Source of the DNA: Anaeramoeba flamelloides
Taxonomy: Eukaryota; Metamonada; Anaeramoebidae
Direction: 5' to 3'
Assembly (NCBI GenBank): GCA_027625915.1
Contig: JANTQA010000036.1
Coordinates: 12,855,001-12,919,000, forward strand
Length of the DNA stretch: 64,000 bases
Every line of letters starts with the position of its first letter. Position 1 is the first letter of the stretch. The notes beneath the pieces are model-generated. The model worked only from the letters and a program-made list of their open reading frames with translations. It had not been told where the DNA came from and searched no databases. Positions 11,001 through 22,120 of this stretch are shown here, piece by piece. A program made the position numbers and the translations under genes.

Positions 11001-14000
11001 TAATATTAAAGTTTAAATTAAATTTCAATAACAAATTGTATCAATAGACTCTATCTTTGGGGTTACTAAACTCTTTTCCAGTCAAAGGGGCAGTTTTATT
11101 GAAGAAATAGAGCATATTCTTGAGTTTAATTCAGTATTCTTCTCAAAATAAATTTTTAATTTTGAGATCTTATCATTTTTTCTAATTTAGTAAAATTTTT
11201 TCTGTTTTTTGTTTTTTTGGTTTTTATTTTTTTTTTCTTCTTTCTATTTTTTCTTTTCTTTTTTTTTTTTAAAAATTTTTCTTTTTTTTTTTTTTTTCTT
11301 TTTTTTTTTTTATTTTTTTTAATGAAAAGTCAATTCGAAAACAAAAAAATGTTTGAAACTCCAAATTAACTTTAAAAAAAGTGAGGCTTTGTAATTTCTA
11401 ATAAAATCAATACATTTACAATTAAAAAATCTTATTGTAAACAATTTTAATTTTCAAAAGAAAATGAGAAATTTTGAATGAGACGATTCAATGAAATAGA
11501 ACCCAAAAAATTTTTTTTGACAGTTTTATTTTTTTTGAAATTTTATAGTTTATTCAGGCATTTCTTTTATAAATATCAACTTTCATTTGAATTTTATAAT
11601 TTCTCTTATTTCTAAACAATATTATTTTGGCTGATTAATAAAAAAATTGAATTTCTCATTTTTGGCTGTGATACTTTGGGTGAAATGGAATTTATTTCTA
11701 TTTATAATTTATAGATCCCGACGATTTTTCTTCTTGTTATCCCTTAAATCCAAAAAATTCTATTTTTTAATAGATCCACATTTAGCATGGGAAGTAAAAA
11801 AAATCAAAAACAATTACAAGTCAACTAAAATCAAATTTTTTTCAATAATTTGACGCTTGTACGTTTTGGAACTTTTGAGACAAAATTAATTTTTTTTTTA
11901 AACGAAAATCGAAAAGTATTAAAAAAATAAATTTTTTCTCAAGTAAACGAGAAAAAAGATTAATTTATAAATTATAAAGCGTTTCAAAAATAAATTAGAG
12001 CCACTCAAACCATTATAAATCAACAAGTTAAAGTTACTGTCATTTTCCTAAAAATAAATAAGAATTTTTATTTCAATTTCCAAAAAATATTTTATGAAAT
12101 GGTAAAATGCCAGTCCTTCACAAGATAAAATGGAAATCAATTTTTTATGATTTAATAAAGGTCTTCATTATTGAACACTGTAGAAATAAAATTTAAATTT
12201 TTTTAATTTGAATTTTTCAGGATTGAAAAAAAATGATGTTTTTATTATTGAGGAAGAAGTGTAATTTACACTCTAGTTGCTCTTATAATTGTATTTCAGA
12301 AAGGAAATTTAAGTGTGAAATCATAGTTTTAACGATTAATAATTAACTAAAGTAGTTTTAAACTCTATAAAAAAGATTTTTTATAGTTATGTTAAAAATT
12401 ATTCCAAAATTTTCGTATTGATTTGTCACTTACAGCTGTTCCAAGCCTACCGTGAAATTTTATAAGACATAGAAATTTATTTTCTATGATAAAAATTTTC
12501 TCCTGTATATTAAACCGTAAATTTGTTATGAAAGTTTATCATAAATCTTCTAAATTTTATAATATCTGAAAATAATTTATGTTATCCAATTTTTGGTTTT
12601 GTACATTGACAAACAAATTCAGAAAAAAACTTGCTTTAATGCAGATCTTCAATTTCCATAAATTGTGAAAATCAAAAGGCTTGGACAATTCAGAATCAAT
12701 GATCGAAAAATATTTTGAAGTTTCCATGGCTTCTGTGATTCCAATTCTTGAGAAAATTTTGATTTTTATCTTGGGTTTATTACAAAAATAATTCTCTTAT
12801 TGACTGATAGTAAAGAAGTTGAAAATTTTTTATCTTTTGATCGAAATTGAATTTTCTATTACATTATAAAATACATTTTTATAATCAGACAATTAGTCTA
12901 TATATCTTATAATTTTTCAAGACTAGGTTAGAACAGCTTTACAGTGGTCAAAATAACACATGTTCAGAACACAAAAACTGTGTTTCAAATAAAACCGACG
13001 CGATTTTTCTTCTTGTTTAAATAGAATATCCAGTTCATCATTCAATAGTATACCCAATATCAAATCAATTTTGAAAGTAAGCTCCTTGATTTTTTAAGTG
13101 AATTTTAAATTAGGAATGGTATTTGTTTTAAAAATTTTCGTAATTTTTCGTAAATTTTTAGTATTGTTTTTTCCTTGTTTCAATACCCATCCAATACAGT
13201 TCACTATTCAATAATATACCGAATGACAAATCAATTTTGAAGGTAAAATCTTTGATATTTTGAGAAAATTTTTGATTTTGAAGAAATTTGTTGAAAACTT
13301 TAATGATATTTTTCAATTTTTTTGAAGATTTTTGTTTTTTTAGATAGAAAAACTTTCTCTTAAATTTACTCTTTATTTTTTGAGAAATAATGAGCCATTT
13401 GATTTTTTCTGGAAGAATTTTTTTTTTAATAGTAGAACCTTAAGAAACCAATATAATATTTGCTTATTGTTTATTGTCGCTTTCTTGATCATTTGATCGA
13501 GTAATGTAAGAATATTTGAAATAAAGAAGAACCGTTTTTAATTTGAAACCCGAGTTGGTGTGTGTGTGTGTGTGGTTTTTTTAACAACAGTAATACCCTG
13601 AACATTCTTTTTTCTAATTTATTGGTTGAACTTTAAATCCTATTTATATCTTGTTTTAAACCTATTTATGTGGTAGGAGGTGTTTCTTGGTGCCATTTAC
13701 ACCGATTCAGAATAAATAAAATGTAAAAGAAAAATAATTTACCTTTTTTCGTTTTCGTTTCCTTTTCCTCAATAATTTTAGCTGTCCCAAAATCACAAAG
13801 TTTAATATGACCGGATTCTGTAAACAAAATATTTTCTGGTTTGATGTCTCGGTGAACAATTGATTGGGAATAAAGGTACTCAAGGACCAAAATGAGTTGT
13901 GCAATGAGAAACCTTGTTGGCTCGTAGTCTAAGGATCCTAATTTTGTTATTGCATCAAGGAGTTCTCCTTTAGGACACAGCTCCATTACAAAGTCTATTT

Positions 14001-15228
14001 AATACAAAACAGAGAAGATGTGGATTAGTTCAAAAAAAGAAAATTGATTTTGCTTTAATCACAGCGGAAATTGTTTTTTTGGTTGTCACTTTTAAAAAAT
14101 TTCAAAATGTATGTTTGGAAATCAGTGAAGTGCGTCAAGTGTCGTAGAGTGCCTAGGTTTTCTTGGTGTTTTCTGTTTTATCTGTTAAGTGTTCTAGGTT
14201 TTTTTGAGGTTTTCTATTTTATTTGGAAAATCTATTGATTGTCGTTAGGTTTTTTTGAGTTTTCTATTTATTTGGAAAATCAATATATTTTCGATAAGTT
14301 TTTTTGAGGTTTTCTGTTTTATCTGTTAAATCTTTTGATTTTCCAAATAAACAGAATACTCAAGAAAACCTAACCGAGTTTTTTTTTAATTTTAGAAATA
14401 ATAGAGTAAAATCTTTGAATTTACTCAATTCTTTTCAATTTTGGAAAACCCAACGTCTGTTTTTTTTGATTTTTAGAAATTTTACTCTAAAATTAAATAA
14501 ATTTTCGCTTTATTTCTCAAATTAAAAAAAAACCTAGGCACTCTCCGTTGGAATTTTCTGTTTATTTCAAAAATTAAATAAAACTTGGTAAGGTTTTTGA
14601 GTATTCTGTTTATTTGGAAAATCAATATATTTTCGATGGGCTTTTTTGAGGTTTTCTGTTTTATCTGTGAAGTGTTCTAGGTTTTTTTGAGGTTTTCTAT
14701 TTTATTTCTGAGGTGTTCTAGGTTTTTTGGTTGGAAAGAATTAATTTTGACTGATTGTGTTTATGGGTTATTCTCTTTTCTTTTTGTTTAAATTTTTTTT
14801 TGATTTTCACTTTGAAAAGAAAAGCCAAAAATTAATGTGACGTCTTTAAAGAAAGGAAAAAAAAGAATTCAGAATATTTGAAAACTGATAAAATTATTGC
14901 TTACAGAGACTTTCGTTGTCCTGAAATGTTTCAAAAAGTTTAACAATATGTGGATGATCGATTTTATTCATAATTTCTTTTTCATTTTTAACATGCATTT
15001 CTTGTTTTAAAAGTGTGACCTGTTCTTTTTTAAGGATCTTGATTGCATAGTGCTCGCCGTTTTTTTTCTCTGTGGCCTGACGTACTTCCCCGTATCTTCC
15101 TCTTCCAATTGCTTTTCCAAATTCAAAATTTGCTCTTGTTTTCTCTATTTGATTTTTAGAGTTGTGTGTTAATAAAATAAGAAAGTTGTGTGGATTGTGA
15201 AAGGCACTTTGAAAAAAAAGTTACTCAT
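5096..15228 (-). CDS. PDK1-type AGC protein kinase with C-terminal PH domain (five exons)
   Basis: Master AGC kinase of the 3-phosphoinositide-dependent kinase 1 type. The family phosphorylates activation loops of Akt, S6K and SGK and binds phosphoinositides through its PH domain. Exons (minus strand): 15228-15225, 15144-14905, 13994-13743, 9824-9049, 5269-5096. All phases agree and give 481 residues (human PDK1: 556). Seen: glycine loop GRGRYG (15-20), AIK lysine 37, alpha-C Glu 56, HRD Asp 131, DFG Asp 149, activation loop with KTYKTSEGYVSPE, where Thr170 aligns with the human Ser241 site. Downstream are NEFKVFQKVL and ARDLVDKLL, typical of PDK1. The PH domain starts near residue 350 (KKGLFPRKRQFLLT) and its last strand and helix (KKRTYFLEDLTQNPGKWEKA) sit in the remote last exon, followed by an Asn/Glu/Lys tail. 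The first exon (ATG plus one base) is inferred from phase. Introns 3 and 4 are 3.9 and 3.8 kb. Confidence 0.85.
5558..6271. mobile_element. Non-autonomous DNA transposon, CAGTCAAAGGGG terminal repeats
   Basis: A 714-bp element in PDK1 intron 4. The left end TAAACTCTGTTTCAGTCAAA and the right end, whose reverse complement is TAAACTATTTTTCAGTCAAA, form imperfect terminal inverted repeats. It is homologous along its length to 40827-41609. There is no coding capacity, and the target duplication is unclear in this AT-rich context. Confidence 0.75.
6480..6960. repeat. Dispersed repeat B, copy 1 (PDK1 intron 4)
   Basis: Contains AATCTATGATTTCACGCTTA and GTAATTTACACTTCTTCAAT. Related sequence in reverse orientation lies at 12.19-12.56 kb (AAGAAGTGTAATTTACACT and GTGAAATCATAGTTTTAACG), and a weaker copy lies near 56 kb. 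It is probably a MITE, but I cannot place its ends. Confidence 0.45.
7517..7541. repeat. (AT)n microsatellite
   Basis: About 12 uninterrupted TA/AT units inside PDK1 intron 4. Confidence 0.9.
7615..7810. repeat. Iteron cluster, ATCGCGA/ATCACGA type
   Basis: Irregularly spaced short units such as AAAATCGCGA, TTTATCACGAAAATTCATAA and AATATCGTGA repeat several times. Similar clusters bound the elements at 26.26-27.53 kb and 40.69-42.48 kb, so this is probably one end of that family. It lies in PDK1 intron 4. Confidence 0.5.
7811..9048. other. Remainder of PDK1 intron 4
   Basis: AT-rich intron sequence with T runs. No repeat or exon could be supported. The donor GTAAGT of the upstream exon is at 9048-9043 on the minus strand. 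Confidence 0.5.
10110..10806. mobile_element. Non-autonomous DNA transposon, GGCCATTTTCG ends
   Basis: About 0.7 kb in PDK1 intron 3. The left end reads GGCCATTTTCGAGAGAAAGT and the right end, reverse complemented, TGACCATTTTCGCAAGAAGG, with further matching subterminal sequence (TATATTCTC and CATATTCTCG). A homologous copy, truncated on its left, lies at 43.32-43.97 kb. It is non-coding and the target duplication is ambiguous. Confidence 0.65.
11055..11110. repeat. Solo terminal repeat of the CAGTCAAAGGGG family
   Basis: TAAACTCTTTTCCAGTCAAA followed by GGGGC matches the end of the 5558 and 40827 elements, with no partner end nearby. It lies in PDK1 intron 3. Confidence 0.5.
12190..12560. 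repeat. Dispersed repeat B, copy 2 (PDK1 intron 3)
   Basis: Inverted relative to the copy at 6.5-6.96 kb, with shared TGTAATTTACACT and AAATCATAG blocks. It is non-coding. Confidence 0.45.
12942..13590. mobile_element. Mariner-like MITE (CWGT-GTCAAAATAA family), copy 1
   Basis: Ends read CAGTGGTCAAAATAACACAT on the left and, reverse complemented, CTGTTGTTAAAAAAACCACA on the right. Both are flanked by TA (12940-12941 and 13591-13592), the target preferred by Tc1/mariner elements. The interior contains a (GT)n microsatellite near 13557-13575. Homologous copies are at 30326-30808 and 53390-53880. It sits 150 bp into PDK1 intron 3. Confidence 0.7.
14126..14735. repeat. Hairpin-mosaic repeat cluster 2 (PDK1 intron 2)
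   Basis: Linkers GTGTCGTAGAGTGCCTAGG (14141-14159) and AACCTAGGCACTCTCCG (near 14535) bracket a chain of inverted repeats built from GAGTTTTCTGTTTATTTGG, AAATCTATTGATT and AGAGTAAAATC-type blocks. It occupies most of the 910-bp intron. Confidence 0.65.
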
Positions 15229-15757
15229 TTTGGTTTTAAAGGCGAATTTTTGATAAAAGATGAAAAATAAAAAAAATAATAATTTTGTTAAAAATACTTT
15301 ATTCGAATTCTTTCAAAAACTAAAAAGGTTTTTTAGGTACTTTTGAAATTTTGAAAAATTACTTTTGAATTTTTGAAAGTGTAATCATGATTAAGGGTTC
15401 TGTTTTAGATTTACTTTTATTCTCTTAGAGATTTTGAGTTAACCTTTTATTGAAAAGAAAGAAAAGATTACTTTTTTTAAATAATGGAATTGTCTTGACT
15501 TGTTCTTAATTCTAAATCGAAAAATGAGAAATATTTTACAAATCTCCTTTACTTTAATGCCTAAAAAACTTGAAATTTGTTTCGGTGATGATTAAAAGGA
15601 AATAGTTTTAACTTTTCATTTTTTTTTAAGGACTAGTTTTCCGGTGAAAAAAATGAAAACGTTGATAAAAACCTACATAAGAAGATGCTACAAAACCAGT
15701 AAATTTTTTCAACTTTTAATTTCTTTTCTCAAAAAAAATGTCAAATTTTTTCAATTA

Positions 15758-16621
15758 CCATTGTGAAAAAAATTTGGTTCATTAAAAAAAATTGGTTCAG
15801 TCAAAAATTTGTTTTCGTTTGTTAAATAATAAATATTAGCAAAATGATTTTTGATCAAAGTAAAATTTTATGAACAAATCTTACATTTAAGAAAAACCAG
15901 AGTCACTATCAATAATAATTTTCAGAAGTAAAATTAAATTGTTGCATTTTAACCTTTTGGAATTACTGTGGAACTCCAAAAATACAAAAATTTATTTTTA
16001 ATTGCCAACTTTACTAAAAATAAGAGAACTATTTAATAGGAAATATTAAAATCTATTAATTCAATAAGATATTTATCATTGTTAATAAACGCAAATTTAT
16101 CACGGCTAATCTTAAATATCCTTTTAAACCAAATTGAATCATAAAATCTTCCAAAAAAGCTGTTTTTTCGAAAGAGGTTGTTTTCCACTAATGTTCACAA
16201 TCAAAACTTTAAAATACCGAAATATCAAGATTTCAGAAACCATTTAAATTCTAAAAATCCCCATAGACAAACCTTAATTTAAAACGGTTATTAATTTTTG
16301 GTCTTCCCAAACAATGATTAACTTGATCTTGGAATGTAATCTAATAAAAAAAATCAACATTTTTAGTAAAGCTTACAATTAAAATTCAATTTTTGTTTTT
16401 TAGAGTTCCACAGTAATTCCAAAAGGTTAAAATGCAACAATTTAATATTTAATTTGAAAATTATTATTGATAATAACTTTGGTTTTTCTTAAATGTAAGA
16501 TTTGTTCATAAAATTTTACTTTGATCAAAAATCATTTTGCTAATATTTATTATTTAAAAAACGAAAACAAATTTTTGACTGACCCAATTTTTTTTAATGA
16601 CCCAATTTTTTTTCACAATGG
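15758..16621. mobile_element. Harbinger-like non-autonomous transposon, copy 1
   Basis: An 864-bp element with long terminal inverted repeats (about 215 bp) starting CCATTGTGAAAAAAATTTGG. The arms include TGATCAAAGTAAAATTTTAT and GGAATTACTGTGGAACTC. It is flanked by TTA on both sides (15755-15757, 16622-16624). The second copy at 46223-47088 is flanked by TAA. A 3-bp TWA duplication is characteristic of PIF/Harbinger elements. The interior is non-coding. It lies about 0.5 kb upstream of the PDK1 start. Confidence 0.85.
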
Positions 16622-16624
16622 TTA

Positions 16625-19600
16625 CTATCTATTTTCACTAATTTTACCTTTTTTTGAGATCCTACCAAAATAACTACAATTTGATTTTACAATTTGATAA
16701 TTTCCTTTTCAAATCTTTAAACTCCCAAAAATTTCACAGGTTATTCTAAATAGTATTGATAGTTGACACCAATGGTTTGAACCGTTTTCAATTTTGAAAT
16801 TGTGCTTGAAAATCCCTCAAAGTCATTTTATTTTTACTATTTTCATTCAAAATTCTCTTCAACAAAAATTTTCATTAATTTTTGTTTGGCAATATCTTTC
16901 TAAATCAGTCCCTTTTTTTGTCTAATTTCCTTCATAAGAAAAATTCTTTACAAGAAGCCAACGTAAAATAACACAATAACTCAACACAGTCTTAGGTTGA
17001 AACGTAGTTATTAAGGTGGGATCGACCAATTGTTGATTAAGTTTTGTTTTAATATGCTTAAGGAAGTATCAATCGGTTAGTCAAAATTTTCACTTATTAA
17101 CATTTTGAAAGAAGATTAGAAAACAACACTTTTTGCTTTTGGTGTGTCTCGTTGCTGTTTAGTCTTTAAAGTACTTGTTGATAAAAAAAATAATTTAATT
17201 TTAATTTCAAAAGTAAAATTAAAAGCCATAATAGAAAGTTAAGTTGATTTGTTAAATCTACTTTGTGAAATGTTAAATGTTTTAACTTTTGAGCTAATGT
17301 TAACATTCTATTCTGGTATTTTTATTTTATTTTGGAAAAAAATCTAATAATTTCTTTTTGACCAATCAATATTAAATTCACTAAAATCAAACAAAAGCAC
17401 AACAAAAACAAACAAGACAGTTTTTTGATCGAATTGTAAATTAAAAAAATTGTGAAATTGTTGACTTCTGTATCAAGACTCTAATTTTAATTGAACTTCC
17501 TCTTTTATTTGATAAGAAAAATAGTAATAAATTCAATTAAATTTCCTATATTTTTTAGTTCAATTTCCATTTTGAAATCAATTAACTTCGCTTTTAAAAC
17601 AAGTTAAGGGAATTGATATTTTGAAAGCTCAACTAATTTTATAAGGTTTTATTAGAATTTAAACCAATAAAATACTTAATTCCAAGCTTGTGTAAAAAAA
17701 TTTGTAAAATGGAAAATGAAGAAAAAATTTAGAGATATTTTTATGAATTTATCAGTATGTGCTTCGATCAATAAAAAAAAAACGATCTGAAGATAGTTCG
17801 TTTCATATTAAACATTTTTGTTAAATATTTTGAACTAACTGTGCTTTTTTTAAAAAATTATTCTGTCAAGTGATTTGTTTTAAGGGACTAGTAACTCACA
17901 TTTATTTTTTTTACCAAAGGTAATAGAGTAATTATTTACATTAGGATACAATTAAGACACATAAGATACTTCGTTTGTCAACTTTAGAGAAATGAATCAT
18001 CATTTTTAAAAGATTTCATTTTTACCAATGGAATTTTCAGTCAAAAGATCTGATCCTTTTTTGTTGGGTTTTTGGATCAAATTAGAAAAATAAAAATTTG
18101 CAAAAAAATTTATTTTTGAAGAAATATCACTTTTAGTAATTTTTGAGAGTCTTTATGAAAAAGTAACGTTGTGTCTTTAATATTATTTTAAAAATACATG
18201 AAAAATAAATCATATATTGTATCCTTGTAGATCTAAAAAATTTGAACATTTATTTTATTCACAAATATTTATTCAATTTCTTGAAATTTAAAAGACTTGT
18301 CAATATACTTTTTCAAATATAAAGAGGATAAACAAGGAACTTTTTGTATTAAAATTAGTTATTTGATCATATCTATTATTTTTTTTATTATTAGATATAT
18401 GCATTTGAATTGTTTTATCTGTTGCAAAATCTTGGAAAAATTGAGAAATAAATGTAAAACCTATTTGATAAATTTAATCCTTGGGTTGTTAATGACTTAC
18501 TGGAATAATTAAGATTGTGCTTATAATTATTAATTATAAATAATCAAATTAAAAAGTATTTCTTTAGATAATAAGTTGAATTTTCCAGGTTCTAAAAAAG
18601 TATTTCGGGAGAATTTTTAATTCGATTCTTTTGTTCTTTTTCTCATTTTTTTTCATTTAATCCCTAGAAAAAATAGATTTGGTCTGTTCTTTGAATCAAA
18701 AAATTATATTTTTTACAAGTTTAAAATAATTATTGTATTTTTTTTAAGATTAAGTAGATTTTTTAAATTTAGTTATTTTAGAACTTAGTGGTTTTATTTT
18801 TAAAGTGTATTTTTGTACACTTCCTTTACAAGCAATAAGATTTCAATCTTCTTTCAAAGAAAATAATTTTTTTTAAATAATTTCGAAATATGTTGGATTT
18901 TGAACTTTTCAAAAATGAGAAAAATGGATCAGATTATTAAAAACAATAATTCATTTCTAAAAATAGTATTGAAAGTAAGTCATGTATTGTAGTTATCAGA
19001 TTTTTCCTTTATTTTTCAATCTCAAGATATGGTAAAATTTTTTTAAATTTGTTAGTAAATTTACTTGAAGTTTTTTTTCATTTTCAAGTCCCTTAACTAA
19101 AGAGATTCAAAAATATAGAATACACTTTATGATATCTATTATCCTTGGTATTTCCTGAAAGTTTACAAATCTAAAATAATATTAAGTTGAGATTGAAGGA
19201 TTATTCCAAAAATAGAGAGTATTGTAAATTTAAATGTTCAGTCAACTAGCCAACTAGGTATAAAAGCACAAGAAAAATATCTTTAGATCTGATCACTGGT
19301 TTAATTTGTTTCTTTTAGTTTATTTTTCAAAATTTATTGTTTTTCTGAAGAAGATCTTTGTATTCAGAAAAATATTATAATTTATATTCTAAAATATGTT
19401 ACATTACTTGAAAAGTTATTATGTGTAAAATTAGAATTAATTTTTAACACTTTTAGGAGACCAATATCATTATTGGTAATTTAAATCTAATCTAATATAA
19501 TATCACAATTTCAAACAATTATACATGTTCTTAATTTACATGATTAGGAATCAAAATAAAAATTATAAATTAATCTTATCAACATCAAAAAGAATTATTA

Positions 19601-20225
19601 TTATGAATTTATGGATTTTTTTAATATTCCCAAAAAAATAATAATTTTTAAATATTATAAATATAATAATAATAAATTTAATTTTGATTTTATTGTTCTG
19701 ATATAATTTGTTCAATTTTTCAGGTAAAGTTGTGTAAACCTTTTAAAAGTCTTTTTAAATAAATACAATAATAGTTTAAAAGTTCTAAAAAACAATATAA
19801 TTTTTATTAAAATTCAAATTATTATCTCGAAAAAATATTTTGAATATCTTTTATAAGATAAAAACAACAGTTGGTTTATTATATTATAAATAACAAATAG
19901 GCTCACAAAGATAATAATTAAAAAAAAGGATTTAATTAATTAACAAAAGATTGTTTAAAGATATTGAAATTATATTACCAAATAAAATGATTTATTTTTT
20001 TAAAAGATAAAGATAAAGAACAAATTCCCATTAGATCTAAATAACTCTTTTCTAAAGTAGAATTTTGAAAAAAAAAAAATAATTATTATTTTTATATTTT
20101 TTTGAGATAACTAGAATAGTTGAATTTGGAAAATATTTAGAGAAAATTAAGTTGTAATAATTACGAAACATTCTATATTAATAAAATCCGAAAATATATA
20201 TTGAATGTATTTGGTCTTAGATCCC

Positions 20226-20258
<33 letters not shown>

Positions 20259-20950
20259 ATATCTCAAAAAAAAAATTAAATAAATTTCTTACAATCACTC
20301 TTAATGTTTTATTTATATAGATAATTTTCCTTTAAATTTTAATTGTAGATACTTGTAAAATAAAAGTTTTTCAGTTTTTTTTTTTAATTTTTGGAGAATC
20401 TAGAACTTAAGATATTCTATACACTTTCTAATAAATAAAGATAAATTTCAATAACTCTAGCTGCTATGAAATTGTTACCCCCTTCGTGTTTTTTATCCAT
20501 GGGACAGGAAAAAGGATTATTTTATATTAAATTTTTGGGTAAGCTATTTTGTTTCTTTGTCGATTGAAATCCCACTTAAAATTAATTTTATTATTTATTA
20601 AAAAGGGTTAAAGTTTCTCCTTTGATGTTTGAATTTATAAACCGTTTTTTAATAGAAAAAATAATATAAAAATTACATTATTTTGAAATGTTATATTATG
20701 GCTATGTGTTAATATTAAAAGAAATCGATCAGAAATTGACAAAAAGTTCAAAATAATTAATAAAATTATCCAAAAATTTTTAATGAATCAAAATAGTAAT
20801 AAAACGTTAAAACCAAACAAATTATCTGAAATAAAGTATTTAGTAATTTGAGTTGAAAAAGAGAAATATTTTCAAAAAAACTAGAAAAAAGTAAAAGTTA
20901 AATTTAAAAAAATCAAAAAAAAAATTGAATCATCAAAAATAAGTAAAAGG
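16625..20950. other. Gene-free intergenic DNA
   Basis: The region between the Harbinger-like element and the LINE relic downstream of the RasGEF stop. It is very AT-rich, with a poly(A) run at about 20229-20257. Open stretches such as 18.30-18.51 kb are low-complexity and lack motifs. I see no gene, RNA gene or clear transposon end. Confidence 0.45.
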
Positions 20951-20954
20951 TGTA

Positions 20955-21392
20955 AAATTTTCAAATTTTTCAACCAATATGCATTATCCAATTATTTTAT
21001 AGCCTAGTAATATTTGATTTAAATAAGAACGATATGAAGAAAATAGATACTTGAATAAAGAAAAAAGTAACAAAAATTTTGTAAAAAAAATAATTTACAT
21101 TTTACAGGAATAATTTCTAAAACTGAAGCAAAAATCGACCCAGTCAGAATTTCAATCTATGACAGAATATTTAAACTCAATAAGAAATTAGAAATTCTTG
21201 GTTTTGAGCACATTTCAAAAAATTAAAGTTTTCAAATAAAGAAAATGAACATATAAAAGGGAATTTGGAAAACTTACAATTATAAAAGAAAAATCTAAAA
21301 CAATTTAGAGAAAGCTTGGTAATAAATTGTTCTGGGTAGATAGGTCAAGAATATTTAAAAATTATTAGATATAACAATAACATAAATAAACA
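20955..21392 (+). mobile_element. Decayed LINE fragment, second copy
   Basis: Plus-strand translation gives LVIFDLNKNDMKKIDT, KKKVTKIL, SKTEAKIDPVRISIYDR and KKLEILGFEHI, matching the LINE at 34-40 kb (LEIFDLKQNDFERIDR, NKTVTNFL, KTEAKIDLARLKIYRR, EKLDFL) and the relic at 1.1-1.55 kb. It has multiple stops and is old. It ends at the same point as the first relic (TGTTCTGGGTAGATAGGTCA) before a hairpin cluster. Confidence 0.75.
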
Positions 21393-21394
21393 GT

Positions 21395-21800
21395 TATGTC
21401 GTCAACTAGCGTCAAGTGCCTTCAAGTTCCTCTCTTTTAGAGTATTCAAAAGAATTAAGTCATTTTTTAGATTTTCCTCTATTCTTTTAAATTCTAGAAA
21501 ATGTTGTCTGGTTTTCTTGAGTTTTCTGTTTATTTGAAAAACCAAATGGCATTTTTCTTGAGAGTTTATTTTTTTATTTATAAAATCTATTGATTTTCGT
21601 AAAGGCTTTTTTGAGTTTTTTGAAATAAACCGAAAATTTATTAAAATTTTCTTCTTATTTCTAAAAGTAAAAAAAACCGAGGAATACTTCACAAATAAAC
21701 AGAAAACTCAAGAAAAGCTAACTGCTCTTTTTGTGATTTCAAAAGAGATAAATAAATTCAAAGATTTTAGTCAATTCTTTCAAATTATGAAAAACCTAAC
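21395..21800. repeat. Hairpin-mosaic repeat cluster 3
   Basis: Nearly identical to 1560-1920, with the shared blocks TTGAAAAACCAAATGGCATT, AAATAAACCGAAAATTTATT and GAGGAATACTTCACAAATAA. It lies just downstream of the RasGEF stop, so it could fall in that gene's 3' flank or UTR. Confidence 0.7.
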
Positions 21801-22120
21801 AAGAGTGTATGAATTTTTAATATTGTCAAATAAATTATATTATTATTTTTTTATTAATATTTTAATTATTTTTCTTCTTCGTTTTTGTATTTGATAATTG
21901 TTACTCTAATAACCCCTTTCTCACACTCAAGAAATAAAATAATGTATAATTTTGAATAAAGAACCAAACCAAAATATATACACAAACCCAAATACATAAA
22001 CTCTAACTCGTGTAACCGAATCAAAAAAAAAAAAAAAAATATGCAAACTTAAGAAAAATTAATTATAGAAAAATAAAATAAGGGAAAAAAACATATGATT
22101 ATTCTTTTGTAAGTTTATTT

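Noticed and set aside
13666-13986. A separate truncated kinase gene
   Set aside because: It ends at a proper GTAAAT donor and joins in phase to the exon at 9824 and upstream to 14905, so it is one exon of the PDK1-type gene. The apparent tail after KTKK is intron.
18297-18512. 71-codon open frame in intergenic DNA
   Set aside because: Low-complexity Ile/Phe/Lys composition expected from AT-rich DNA. No motif, no splice context and no repeat copy.
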